This document shows positions 32,320 to 42,984 of a DNA stretch of 64,000 nucleotides, one piece after another; the stretch's first letter is position 1, and every line of letters begins with the position of its first letter. Position numbers and translations under genes: made by a program. The DNA is taken from assembly GCA_014058105.1 (NCBI GenBank), contig JACGCM010001311.1:1350501-1414500 (forward strand), written 5' to 3'. Below the pieces are notes generated by a model. It saw only the letters and a list, made by a program, of their open reading frames with translations, was not told where the DNA came from and made no database searches. The DNA comes from Kingdonia uniflora (Eukaryota; Streptophyta; Magnoliopsida; Ranunculales; Circaeasteraceae).

Positions 32320-33172
32320 ATGAGAAATATGAACCTCAGAAGTGCCTCTAGTACTTAGAGAAACCACGAGATCAACCCCATACCCAACTTTACAGAAGCC
32401 ATCGATCTGCATAATGTAGTGGTCGAACTTCAAAAGTAGATGAAATCTGACAGGGTCCAGCGACTCGAAGATCAGTGAATCCATGCCCAAGTTCTTTAAG
32501 TTGAAAGAGACGAGAGGAGGAAAGCCCCAGAACAGCAGAGCCGATCTCATAAGAAGGAAATAGAAAAATTGTAAAGACATCAAAATCGATTCACTATCCG
32601 TTTGACATCACCATCCCAAGCCCGAAGTGATCATCAATCTAGAGTTACCAGAGAGGGAACTTTCCAAGGGAAGAACGAGTTCAAACATCTAGATCTCGAT
32701 CAAGGAACCCAGATTGAGCTTCTTGGCACTTTGGTCTTACTTCATTAGTAATGACCACCCAAGGAAGTCAACGCATACGTCGCCGGACCCCACCACCTCT
32801 TGTGAGGCGACCAGTGAGAGAGAGGTTGGGACCCAAAGGACAAGGTGACTTTGATCCTCAAGTTGCAGTTGTACCAAATACTCTTTAACAATTTATCACC
32901 TTGGATGATCTGAATAATAGGATTCAAGTTATACATTCTGACAATATGTTGTTGATGTCTAGAATTTCTCAAAGACGAAACGAAAAAAAAGGGAGTCGAA
33001 CAAGAGCAAGGACAAGGTTAAGCTCGCCATCTTTATATGATCGAAATTGAGAAGGGAAAAAAGAGAAAGAAAGATTACATAATTATATCCTGTTGCAGGA
33101 TGACATCATTAGAAAAATTTACAAAACTTCTACCAAACTTTAGCAAAGCCAAGCGCCCATATCACATTTCCT
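32320..33172 (+). pseudogene. gag: E3 gag with internal deletion
   Basis: Starts ATG with MRNMNLRS, matching E5's MTNMNLRS. After GDFDPQVAVVPNTL, FITLDDLNNRIQVIHSDNML (about 32930) the sequence jumps within about 60 bp (near 33000) to the LYDRN, KKRKKDYII and FTKLLPNFSKAKRPYHISFE segment that precedes protease. Compared with E5 (53740 to 55810, less its solo LTR) the whole capsid-like core is missing, about 1 kb. Frameshifts elsewhere. The element could only have moved with help from another copy after this loss. Confidence 0.8.
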
Positions 33173-33640
33173 TTGAAGCCAAGCTACCAAACTTTAGCAT
33201 ACCCTTATGACGATCCACTAGTCATAATGCTCAAAGTAGGACATGACTACTTACACACACTTCTTGTCGATATAGGAAGTACAACAGACGTACTATTCAA
33301 AAGAGCTAATGACATTCTAGGCCTCAAGGATTCAGTTAAAGCTTTGATAATAACTATCACAGGGTTCAATGGGTTCAAAGAATTATCCTTGGGCAAAATT
33401 ACGCTGCTTGTTCAAGTAGGACCGGAAACCACCTTTGTTAAATTCATTGTTATCGATGCGGAATCAAAATATTTAGGTATCTTGGGAAGGAGTTGGCTTT
33501 ATTCTATCAAGGAAACACCATCAACATATCATCTGGCCTTACGCTTCCTGGCATATGTCACAGTATTTATGAAATTAAAGGAAGTCAAGCTGTAGCGCAA
33601 ATGTGCAAAAATACCACCACAAACTCTCACGTAGCAAAAC
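33173..33640 (+). pseudogene. E3 aspartic protease
   Basis: LLVDIGSTTDVLFKRAND (DTGS changed to DIGS), ITGFNGFKELSLGKITL, VIDAESKYLGILGRSWLYSI. The frame is open for 140 codons and is among the best preserved of E3, though the catalytic Thr is lost. Aligns with E5 55983-56400. Confidence 0.85.
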
Positions 33641-33769
33641 TTCTAAAGGTATAACAATTAGAGAATGAACTACCTCCAACGTTCGAGCAACACGACACTG
33701 AAGTGGCTGAATCCATAGAGCTTGATGGACCATGAAGAAATACCTTTATTGGCTAAAAACTATCATCCA

Positions 33770-35240
33770 ATGAGAATGAAATCATGATGCAACTCTTAAA
33801 GAAAAAATGTTGATATCTTTGCATGGTCTTTTCAGGAGATGCCAGACATCAATCTATTGATTGTATGCCACAAGCTCAACCTCCATCCAGACAGTAAAGC
33901 CGCTGTGCAAAAGTATCACAATTAAGCTCCCCATCTTTGAGAGGTAGTCAACGAAGAGTTAGACAAACTACTTCGCATCGGGTTTATTCGAGAAGCCAAA
34001 TATCCAAAATGGGCCCCAAATATCGTAGTTGTCCCAAAGAGAAATAAGAAAATCAGGGTCTGTGTAGATTTTACTGAGCCCAACAAATTCATACCAAAAG
34101 AAAACTGACCCCCTTCCTTTGATTTCTCATCTCCTCGACTCTGTAGCAGGGTACGAACTTCTTTTAATGATGGATGCAGCTTCAGGATATAATCAAGTGT
34201 CTTTTGCCGAAGAAGACCAAGAAAAGACAATATTTGTTACGGAAAAAGGGCTCTACTATTATATAGCTATGCCTTTTGGATTATGAAACACAGGAGCCAC
34301 TTACTAGTGACTTGTCACTCAAATGTTTAAAGATCACTTAGGAAAAATCATGAAGGTATATATCGATGATATGATCTGCAAAATCTTAAAGCGAGAGGAT
34401 CATTACAGCAATCTACAAACCATCTTCGATATCCTTCGTGTTTACCAAATGAAACTAAAACCAAAAAAATGCCAATTTGGTGTTGCATCGGGGAAGTTTC
34501 TGAGACATCTGGTTAGTAAAAGGGCCATACAAATAGACTCAACACAAATCAAAGCACTCAAGGCAATGCCATCACCGCGAATTAAAAAAGACTTAAAAAA
34601 ACTTGCTGGCAAGATTGTAGCTCTTTATAGGTTCATCTCAAAGTCATCTGATCGATGTAAACTCCTTTACCTCATTCTTCATGGGAATTCAGCTTCAACA
34701 TCCTAGAGACAATTCAAAGAAATAATCTAGACCCTAGACTGTAAATTGGCCTTCCAAGATCTCAAAAGATACTTGGGGCATTCTTCCATAATGAGTACCC
34801 CTGTAGATGGCAAAGTATTGACAATGTACCTATCAACAATAGAATATTTAATCAGTTCCGTTCTTATTTGGGAAGATGAAGGAGTGGAAAAATCAATTTA
34901 CTTCATCAACAAAACTCTCATGCTTGTAGAAAAAACATACATCACCACAAATAAGCAACTTCTAGCACTTGTGTATACTTCACAAAAACTTTGACCTTAC
35001 TTCAAGGCATACCCAATCAAAATCATTTCCAAATTTCCCCTCAAACTAGTACTATCCCAAAAGCAGAAGTCTCGAAGAGTACAACAATGGTCTGTTTTCC
35101 TAGGGGAATATGATATCTTCTTTGAAATACATATATCAATCAAAGGACAAGCAGTAGTGTATTTCCTGGCAAACTTTCTCGTCGAGGACCCTGAATGGGC
35201 AAAACTTAAAGAAGTACTCACCGATGACTCCATTGTAGAA
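33770..35240 (+). pseudogene. pol: E3 reverse transcriptase and first RNase H
   Basis: CHKLNLHPDSKAAVQ, IGFIREAKYPKWAPNIVVVP, RVCVDFTEPNKFIPKE, MMDAASGYNQVSFAEEDQEK, AMPFGL, then KVYIDDMICK at about 34355 and KCQFGVASGKFLRHLVSKRA. The RNase H part has DGKVLTMYLSTIEYLISSVL and LVEKTYITTNKQLLALVYTS. Frameshifts near 34105 and 34290 and several stops. Confidence 0.9.
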
Positions 35241-35249
35241 CCAGACGCG

Positions 35250-35760
35250 TGGTCCAAAAGTACAGGACGAAGACTCTTTACGGATGGATCTTCCGGACTA
35301 CGAGGATCGAGAATTGGCATAGTTTCATAGCACTATCCAATTACCGAATTAAAAAAGCTATCAAACTCAAATTCTATACCACCAATAATGAAATGGAGTG
35401 CGAAGCTATCTTACATGGCCTCAAATTCGTATTAGCACTTGTAACAGAAGAAATAGCTGTGTATGTGGATTCTTTACTAGTGGCTAACCACTACAACAAG
35501 ACATTCAAAACATCTGGAAAAATGGTTGACTACGCAACATTAGTCGAAGAAAAAATTAACAAATTCAAGACAATAATAATTTATTATCTTCCAAGAGACG
35601 AAAACCGCCATGCTGATGCACTAGTTTATATCGCCACAATGCTTGAAGACAGTGAGAAGAGAACCTTGGACATAAAAGTACTCGAACATTCCATTCTCGA
35701 TACAAGCTACTCCATGCAAATCTAGGTTACCAAAGATAAAGATCCTGAAGATTGAAGAAA
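35250..35760 (+). pseudogene. E3 second RNase H (aRNH)
   Basis: RRLFTDGSSGLRGSRIGIV with the first Asp intact, then (after a stop at 35328) AIKLKFYTTNNEMECEAILH, VYVDSLLVANHYNKTF and YLPRDENRHADALVYIATML. All four acidic/His positions are present, making this and E5's the best-kept extra RNase H domains in the window. Confidence 0.85.
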
Positions 35761-36984
35761 GCCCTTTCTTACATACTTAAACTCTAACATCCTCCCAGAC
35801 AACAAGGAAGAAGCCCGGTCCTTGTTAGCAAAATGTCCACGGTTCAAAGTTCAAGCTGGGATGCTATACATAATCAATGGGGGAGGACCTCTTATGGAAT
35901 GTATTTCACAATGAGAAACCCACATCAAAATCAAGGAGCTTTACCAAGGGATCTGTGCTGCACACATCTCAGGTCGATCACTAGCACAACGAACATTTAC
36001 ACCAGGGTTATACTGGCTAAAGATAAGGCAAGACTGCAAATACTTTGTCCGACAATGCTATAAGTGCCAAATACATGCTCAAGACATTAAGAGTCCAGCC
36101 CTCGATTTACACGTCAGTAATGTCCTATGGGAATTCAAAAGATGGCAATCGACATCATTGGTCCATTCCACCCAGCATCGGGTAACAAAAGGTTCATTCT
36201 TGTAGCCATAGACTTTTTCACCAAATTGGTCGAAGCTGTACCACTTTGTCACACCGATGAAAATGTAGTAATCAAATTCCTCTAGGAACACATCATCAGT
36301 CGATTTGGCTGTCCACAAATGATACGATCCGATAATGGAAAACAATTCATCAGTAACAAAGTTCTCAAATTCCTCCACAAATAAAAGATCCAACTGACAA
36401 CTTTGATACCCTATTACCCTCAAGGAAATTGCCAAGCAGAGGTTATCAACAAAAGCATCAAGTCAGGGCTACGTAAGCACCACGATGAAAAGAAAGGAAG
36501 ATAGCTGGAAGAGCTACTCAATGTTTTGTGGGCATACATAACAACTCCTTGAACATTTATAGGTTGTACACCATTTATGATGGCCTTCGGTACCGAAGCT
36601 GTCATCCATTCAGACCTTGACTTTTCAACTGCAAGAAGAATGGTGATAGATGAAGAAAATGAGCTTGGACTTCTATGTAATCTCAATTGGATCGAAGAAA
36701 CTCGAGATCAACCAATCACACACTTGGGGCAATACCACGATATTCTGCGATAAGCTTACAATAAGAAAGTAAGAAAATGACAATTTAACATCGGCGACCT
36801 TGTACTTTGACGAATTCAAGATCGTACTTGACCTAAAAACTTTGGTAAATTATCAAAAAATTGGGAATGACCTTATATTGTCAGTGACAAGACCGACAAT
36901 GGTACCTATGGGTTAATGACTGAGAATGAAGTACAACTCAAGTTCCAATGGAACACAGCCAATCTAAAGATATTCTACCCATAA
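35761..36984 (+). pseudogene. E3 integrase
   Basis: FVRQCYKCQIHAQDIKSPAL (zinc end), MAIDIIGPFHPASGNKRFIL, AIDFFTKLVEAVPLCHTDEN (first D), MIRSDNGKQFISNKVLKFLH (second D), YYPQGNCQAEVINKSIKSGL (E), TPFMMAFGTEAVIHSDLDFS, C-terminus to NLKIFYP with TAA at 36982-36984. Stops at 36283, 36382, 36550 and others. Confidence 0.9.
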
Positions 36985-37534
36985 AAGTTATATTATTTTT
37001 TACGATCCAATAAAGGAATTTTTTCTCCCACATCATTACATTATCTATTCTACATACTCTCTATCGACAAAACTTACAAGTATTTGTTCAAATGATATTT
37101 TATTTCTTCAACAAACCAGTATCCAATTATAAGACACACTGTTTGCCAATCATTACTACTTTGACAATTGCATAACCTGCTTATCTTTTCCATCAGGCCA
37201 GATTTCCCATCGAGGAAAAACATCTGGTGACATTTCTTAAATAATAAAGCCATTACATGGCTATCTATCTATCTATCTCTACAGATCAAATAGTAAGAAG
37301 CAAAGATCCTACATACCTCTATAAGATAGTATGTCATACTATCCATCATATCGAATTAAACACTTAGCATATTTTTTCTATAAAAGGTACTTCGTTATTA
37401 AACATCTATACTTCAAAAACACGTCACTCGATAAAATTGCTTCAAACATAAACAACAAAGTAAATTATCAGATATCCAAGAAATTGTCACGGTCCAATTA
37501 ATAACTCAGCAAAAACAAATTAACTTATACTATT
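36985..37534. other. E3 3' untranslated region
   Basis: Non-coding, C/T- and A-rich. Contains a short (CTAT)n run at 37262-37278. Traces of E5's 60-bp repeat (TTACAAGTATTTGTTC-like at about 37076) but no clear array. Confidence 0.55.
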
Positions 37535-38914
37535 TTAGTTCTCGGGAAGAGGAGTTACGCTAGCATCTTTCACTGGCAGACCCGGAGTAAGGTCATCCAA
37601 CACTTCTTCTTGAATGGTACCTTCAGGAAGAATAGGCACAGGTACGTTGGGAACTTCATCCTCCGCACCGGAATCAGAAAAGATCACCCCAGCAGTAACA
37701 ATCAATCTTTTGTAGAAGTCTTTTATCTCTTCCAGCTCATTAAACTCCCCAAAGAAGTCGGTCTTCATACGCTTGAGGGAGTCAATATTGATTCGATCAA
37801 CCTCTACTTTAATTTCGTCGAGGACCTTGGCATGCTCCACCTCCATCGACCTATGAGCAGACAGGATCTGTTCTAGAATATCTCTCTCGAAATTAGCCTT
37901 TTGAAGGGCCAATGCCTCATCTCTTTCCTTTCCCAGGTCAGCCTTTATCTGCTAGACCTCTTTCCTCTTATCCATCTCCCAGACCTTCTTCGCCCCGTGG
38001 ATAGCTGCCACCTTCGCCTTCCCCGCTTCCAGCTTCAGTTTTTTCAGTTTTACCTCCAAGCTTTCATCCTCCTGCAATCAGCTCCTTCTCAATGTTTTTG
38101 TAAGTAAGAAATTGATTTTCCAGAGTCCCAGTACCAAGAATATGAGGCTTACCCACGGCCAACATCTTCTTGATCTTTATAGTAGTCATAATATGAGTTC
38201 CCGACTACGGGAGAAAATTCTTTAGTCGAAGCAAAACAGGAAAATTTCTAACCTTGGTCATTGTTTTGTGACCTTCGATGAAGAAAGTTGACAAACTTTT
38301 TGCTCCCACTAAGCAGTCAGAGAACTCTTCCTCAAGAGAAGTCGTCCCGACAACATAAGATTCAATGGTCCGCTGGACCTCAGCATCAGATTCCTTGCCA
38401 GCCTGGTTCTTTGTCAAGCCTTGGGAAACCTTCTTCCCAAGAATTTTTTGCTACAGGCTGGTGACCACCTTCACTGGTCGACCCTACATAGCAGTCGCAG
38501 CCCCAGAACCTGAGGTGTCAACATTCCTTCCTTCCTTAATACAAGATTGTCGAGGTGACCTCTTTGACGGAGGAGTCAGAACAGCAGGAGGGTTGGCAAC
38601 CCTCTTCCTCTTATTCTTCCCGAACTCCCACTCAGTAGAACCTCTCTCTGTGCTGTAGCAGAATCAGTAGTATACCCACTCAGAGCTGGGTTCTCGTGGG
38701 GTAAACTTGCCACATCAGGCCTCTTATTATTGGCAAGCATTTTTTCGTCGATCAGATGAATATTCACTCCTTTGGCTTGGGTTCTTTTAATCTCTACCTA
38801 ATGGAATAGACCATCAAACTTCTAATGATCTGCAACCAACGAGTCAATTCGAACATAATAATTGGTCCTGATGTTGTATAATTATTTATGGATCTTTAAA
38901 TTTCTATTGACCTC
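37535..38914 (-). pseudogene. E3 antisense gene: C-terminal coiled-coil exon
   Basis: On the minus strand after the intron: KEVNRNLKIHK, RIDSLVADH-KFDGLF, then IDEKMLANNKRPDVASLPHE and NPALSGYTTDSAT, a frame-shifted hinge, TIESYVVGTTSLEEEFSDCL, KVRNF, and an open 125-codon coiled coil 37912-37535 (HAKVLDEIKVEVDRINIDSL, ELEEIKDFYKRLIVTAG) ending in a Pro/Val-rich acidic tail. E5 61756-60430 aligns block by block. Unknown function; oligomerisation is likely. Confidence 0.7.
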
Positions 38915-39013
38915 CTTCAAAGTTGCACGATGACAAAACAAAAGACAATTAACGCAGCACCCGAAACAACAAACAAGTCAAAACTTTGACAAACATGTTA
39001 TCTAGAAATACAC
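38915..39013 (-). other. E3 antisense gene intron (99 bp)
   Basis: On the minus strand the exon ends KCFHL then G|GTGTATTTC; the acceptor is CAACTTTGAAG before GAGGTCAATAG. E5 has a 92-bp GT-AG intron (61848-61757) after the matching KAFHLG, with TCTCTGTATTGCAG as acceptor. Positions and flanking protein agree. Confidence 0.6.
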
Positions 39014-39851
39014 CTAGATGAAAACACTTCCTTTTTTGAGGCTCCTCTGGAACTTTTTGGTCAAATTTATAATTCCCAGACACAAGGAGGCAATCAGCAA
39101 AGTATTGCCCCCTGTAGACACCATCTCATAAAAGAGAGGCTTCTTCAAGAACCTTGCCAAGTACCTATAACCCACTTTTTGCAGATTTTGTTTAAGTGTG
39201 CAATATACACAGAGATCGTCCAAACTTATTAACTCTTCCCCCTTCTCCCTTAATCGGCAGTTTATCACCCCTTCAACCCTAAAAAAGTCATACACGTCTG
39301 GGTTGAACTGTCCAGGGGCCACATTGAAGAAATTCAAAAAAATCTGATCAACTCGAAGAGGAAGCTTTAACCCCTTCTTAATATGTTCTCGATGCACCAG
39401 TATACCATTAAGTGGGATATCTTGATTAATCATTTCCCAGAGGTACATCTCCAACCTAATGTCTTCGAGGATATTATACTTCGACTTGAAATTCAATATC
39501 TCACTGGCCTCTGGTGCCTCCCCATAACACTCTACCTCTTCCTCCTCCATAACTTCTGCCTCATCTCCATTACCGCTCTACCAGAGCGCTCTTCTCGAGC
39601 ACTTGCCTGAGGTTCATGATCCAGATCAGGGTCTATCTTCTCCCCATCCGAGACTACGATAAACCTAGCCTCAAAATCAGCACGATTCCTAATGGCAACC
39701 TCCACACTATTTTCCCCTCCCTATATCTACCACCCAGTTCTTAGACACAAGTGGTCACATCGATTACTAGTAGTTCTACGTCAACAAGGTTATTAAAGAT
39801 TTTTTCTCTATCAGCATCATGGAAGTTAGCGTTTTGAACTGGTTCAACCAT
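39014..39851 (-). pseudogene. E3 antisense gene: Transposase_28-like exon
   Basis: Starts MVEPVQNANFHD at ATG 39851 (E5: MAEPNLNDDKD at 62656). The open frame 39550-39014 reads [71 protein letters not shown], with a frameshift after that and the end [19 protein letters not shown] in another frame. The G-LxLPL...FFxVAPGQxxPxxY layout is the style of Transposase_28 (PF04195) of plant gypsy elements; assignment is by eye. Upstream half acidic and frame-shifted. Confidence 0.68.
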
Positions 39852-40622
39852 TTTTTAACTTGAAAATCATATTCCCTGTTTTAAATTAGTATAATATCAT
39901 ATATCATAAATTATATATGTTCATATGTTAGTATCGATACTATTGTCGAGTATTATTTTCCAACCAGTCATTCTATCTATTACTATCTAGTTCGACATTA
40001 TTACATTAGTTACCGATTCAAGTTTAACATATATGATACTGAAGCCCTAACATCGAAAACTATTTTATTTCCCTAACGTATTTTTATCGAGTGTACATGA
40101 ACTATGAAACTTCATGAAGACAATTTATCTGCCATTCAGATTCCTGCCAAAATGGAACCAAATACAAATTTTTTGATTTTGTGCTTTCTTCGGCACAAAA
40201 TCTAGCCCAAATCAGCAGGATATATGGAAAAATATCTCCACACATCCTATGTCACAAAATCGTACCAAAGGGAACCCCAAATCCCACCGTAGCACCGACG
40301 GTGACCAAACCTCATCCTCTCTCCGTCTCACGTTAAGCCACATCAAAATCAAACAATTACATAACCCCATATCACCAATTCATCTCATCTAAATGATAAC
40401 ATTCCCTCGATCATCTCCACTTCACAGAAAAATAGCTTTTTTTGTTCAAACCCTAAAGCCAATTTTTTATTTATTAATTATCAACAATTACTCATTCCTG
40501 GTCCAATTACTTCATATAATCAACTACTACACCTCTTACCTACAATGGGTTTAAAGAAAATCATGATACATACGAAAATGAGCATTGAATCAAAGAACAA
40601 ATTCTCAAAATAGAAAATTGAC
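39852..40622 (-). other. E3 antisense gene: long first intron and leader
   Basis: Between the donor CAAG|GTCAATTTT (40622 down) and the ATG at 39851, about 770 bp of AT-rich non-coding DNA on the minus strand. E5 has the same arrangement (63355 to about 62690). The acceptor is not resolved: AAAACAG near 39881 is a candidate but gives a frame slip. Confidence 0.45.
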
Positions 40623-40749
40623 CTTGGATTCGTGACACTTCTAAATCCCTCTCTTTCGCAAGTTTTTCTCTCTTGATAAAAATACCAATCTTCTCATTAC
40701 CAATGGTGGACAACGATATAAAAGAGGAACGAAACAAATTAGAGCTCAT
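40623..40749 (-). pseudogene. E3 antisense gene, first coding exon
   Basis: Minus strand ATG 40749, MSSNLFRSSFISLSTIGNEK, then FIKREKLAKERDLEVSRIQ and a GT donor. E5 keeps IERAKRAKERDTEAARKQ and a GT donor at 63356. It lies about 50 bp below the TATA box. Basic and helical. No family recognised. Confidence 0.55.
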
Positions 40750-40759
40750 TTTTTTTCCA

Positions 40760-41070
40760 GAATCAATGGAGTGTGAATAGTCACCGACCACCGGGCTATT
40801 TATAGGCCCCACGCGATTATTCATCGCACCCCTTCGCAACCGCTCGATTAACCCCGCGTAACGCCTCGCATGTCTCTTCTCAAAGTCTTTAACCCTTCGC
40901 CTCCTAACTGCCAACAAGCCCTTGCATTACTGCTCCAAGCCGTCCGTATACTCCTCTATCTCCTCTGTTCTATCCATCTTCACCAAGGCATCTTTTATGT
41001 TAATAAAAAATGATTGTATCTCCGCTTTCTTATACCTTAAGGCATCACCTACAGGAGCACACCTGGCCAT
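40760..41070 (-). pseudogene. E3 antisense ORF d (MARC module)
   Basis: Minus strand from ATG 41070: MARCAPVGDALRYKKAEIQS, FFINIKDALVKMDRTEEIEE, a stop, then LLAVRRRRVKDFEKRHARRY. E5 (63801 down) has MARCVLLGDGIKYKE, LLEKMDRVLTDMN, a stop, and LRVKEVEKKCMRRYIRG. Helical and very basic at the end; the 3' end overlaps the TATA box. No known family. A conserved start and order in two elements argue for past coding function. Confidence 0.6.
40796..40805 (-). promoter_or_regulatory. TATA box of the E3 antisense gene
   Basis: Minus strand GGGGCCTATAAATAGCCCGG. E5 has GGGCCTATAAATATG at 63540-63526. The GGCCTATAAAT core is identical in both copies although surrounding sequence differs a lot. Confidence 0.7.
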
Positions 41071-41289
41071 GGTTCTATAAAGACCTAAAACACATATTTC
41101 CCTTTTTATTCACCTCATATACTTTAGGGACAGTTGTAACCACAATTCAAAAATCAAAAAATATTCGACAATATAACTACCCACACATCGAGAAGAAATC
41201 ATAATTCAAATATTCAAATAACCCTTTTTATTAATCATTGAGTGTATTAGATCACATGCCCACATGTAGTTATATTTGAAACAAGGAGC

Positions 41290-41640
41290 ATGGTTCATTT
41301 AACCACATGGGATCAACAATCCTCCTGCAGGAAGTATATCTTTTTGCCAAATTTCATCCTCCCTAATGAGCCTTAACAGATTACGACGTTCATCAGCTTC
41401 CCGAACTTCATCTGCGAAGATACCGTACCAGAACTAGCGATAAGTCTCAACATCAATTTTTTCCTGAGACATACCTATAATATTTAGCATACCTACATCA
41501 GGAAACTCATCGGTCACCACAAACCGACCACAGTACCGTTCCTCTGCTTCAGCTATCTTAATCGCCAGACGACCTTCCTCCACCTTCTGCCAATCCTTAA
41601 AAAAAGACGTGACTATTTATAAAAGAACATCCTAACTGAT
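41290..41640 (-). pseudogene. E3 antisense ORF b homologue (GRLAIK module)
   Basis: Minus strand: SFFKDWQKVEEGRLAIKIAE, AEERYCGRFVVTDEFPDVGM, then EVREADERRNLLRLIREDEI. It aligns with MVQTRSQ...GRLAIKTAEVRERIFG of E2 and links the two LTR families. A stop lies in the middle. Unknown function. Confidence 0.55.
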
Positions 41641-42089
41641 ATATATATATATATATTAGCTCTATGATCATGCCACGCATCAGGGAAACTCTTTCTCTAG
41701 ATATTTTCGGGACAACTCATCCTGTAGATATTTTCCATTTAGCACACGGGTAATTTGACCAATCATGCATGTTCGAGAAGACATAGATTTACAAACATCG
41801 CAAGTTTGAGAACTATCGTAAATTCGAGCCCCAACCTACACCTTAGAAAAAGATTGATGCAAAATCAGAAAAATGGATAAAGCAATTTATTCCACAAGAT
41901 ACTGATTACAAATTAATTCATCTCTACTAAACTAGTTACAAATGAGGTACCTAATGGCGCAACCGTCACAGTCCTCACGGTACGTCTTTCTCCCTCACCA
42001 ATGTAATCACCCAGTTTTGCAGAGTACCAACACGCTCCGGACCCTTCAGGATTACAGAGTTCAACTAACAATAATACACATAATCTTCT

Positions 42090-42357
42090 TCAGCCGCCTT
42101 CGCCTCCACATCGCTCATCCCCTCGTAGCCTGGCTCCACCGGTACAACCGGCCGACCAAACAAACATATTTTTGCCAAAAATACCGTCTCATCAACTCCC
42201 AATACTTGAACTCGACACGGTGGCAATACGCCTCCTCGCAGAACTGAGCCCTCATCTTGACTATCTTACCAAAGGGAGCAAATGACCTCCTCCAACACAA
42301 ACAAAAAGTATTTATACATTCAAACCCTAATGAATCATAACTTCCAAGAGTCAACAA
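42090..42357 (-). pseudogene. E3 antisense ORF a homologue (acidic Tyr-rich module)
   Basis: Minus strand frames give VPVEPGYEGMSDVEAKAAEE and DYVYY, the counterpart of VPPTYHGM...ENDYY in E1. Position (first module inside the 3' LTR) is the same. The longer 42357-42115 ORF is in another frame and starts in unrelated sequence. Confidence 0.5.
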
Positions 42358-42500
42358 AAAATAATTAATATCCTAACCTCCCTCCTTGGGAACCGCTCAA
42401 GGGCCTTACAAAGTTCACACATATCACCTCGAAGTCTTATTCCAATTTACAGCAGCAGCGTTCGACATTTTCTTTTCTACACAATAAGTAATTGTATTGA

Positions 42501-42514
42501 GAATGAGGCGATTG
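42501..42514 (+). other. E3 polypurine tract
   Basis: GAGAATGAGGCGAT directly before the 3' LTR; ends GGCGAT like the family-A tracts. Confidence 0.7.
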
Positions 42515-42984
42515 TAGTAGCATATTTCCTAGATTCGAAAAGAAGAGGCTAGCAGAACTTAGTCGAAAATATTTTATCATTCAAGAAGATGTTACATTTA
42601 TAACTACAGAGCTTGACTCAATACAGTTACTGTTACGCTTGGTCAAATAAAGATGTTATAAGAAGATTCGCAAAGTTCGCCCACTGCCTACCGAAATGGG
42701 AAACCATTTATTTTTGTAACTGCCTATATCCATTATAAATATAGGCAGAACATATGTTAATCCCCCCTGAGACTCTACTATTTTTCTATCATTCACATTT
42801 TTATTATCCATAAACAATTGTAATAACTAACACATATTATATTTCACTACAAAATCCTTCTCGAGGTCATGGTTTTTCTCAGGTTTTATTGAGTTTCTGC
42901 GTAAAATCTAATGCGTCTTAGTATTAAATTATAATTTCCTTACAAAAGTATTGGCGAGGTTTATCGTCTAGAAAACACGTTACA
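42515..42984 (+). repeat. E3 3' LTR (family B)
   Basis: 470 bp, TGTAGTAGCATATTTCC...AACACGTTACA. Contains a perfect TATA-centred palindrome, GCCTATAT...ATATAGGC (42722-42746). Confidence 0.93.

Larger units (their letters stand above)
31783..42984 (+). mobile_element. E3: Tat-lineage element (family B) nested in E1's RT
   Basis: 11,202 bp with two family-B LTRs in plus orientation (about 85% alike by eye), a degenerate primer site, a gag with its centre deleted, protease, RT, two RNase H domains, integrase, a 3' non-coding part, an antisense split gene and a polypurine tract. It separates E1's RT exactly between RKVR and VCMNFTDLN on the minus strand. Shorter than family-A elements partly because of the gag deletion. 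Confidence 0.93.
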
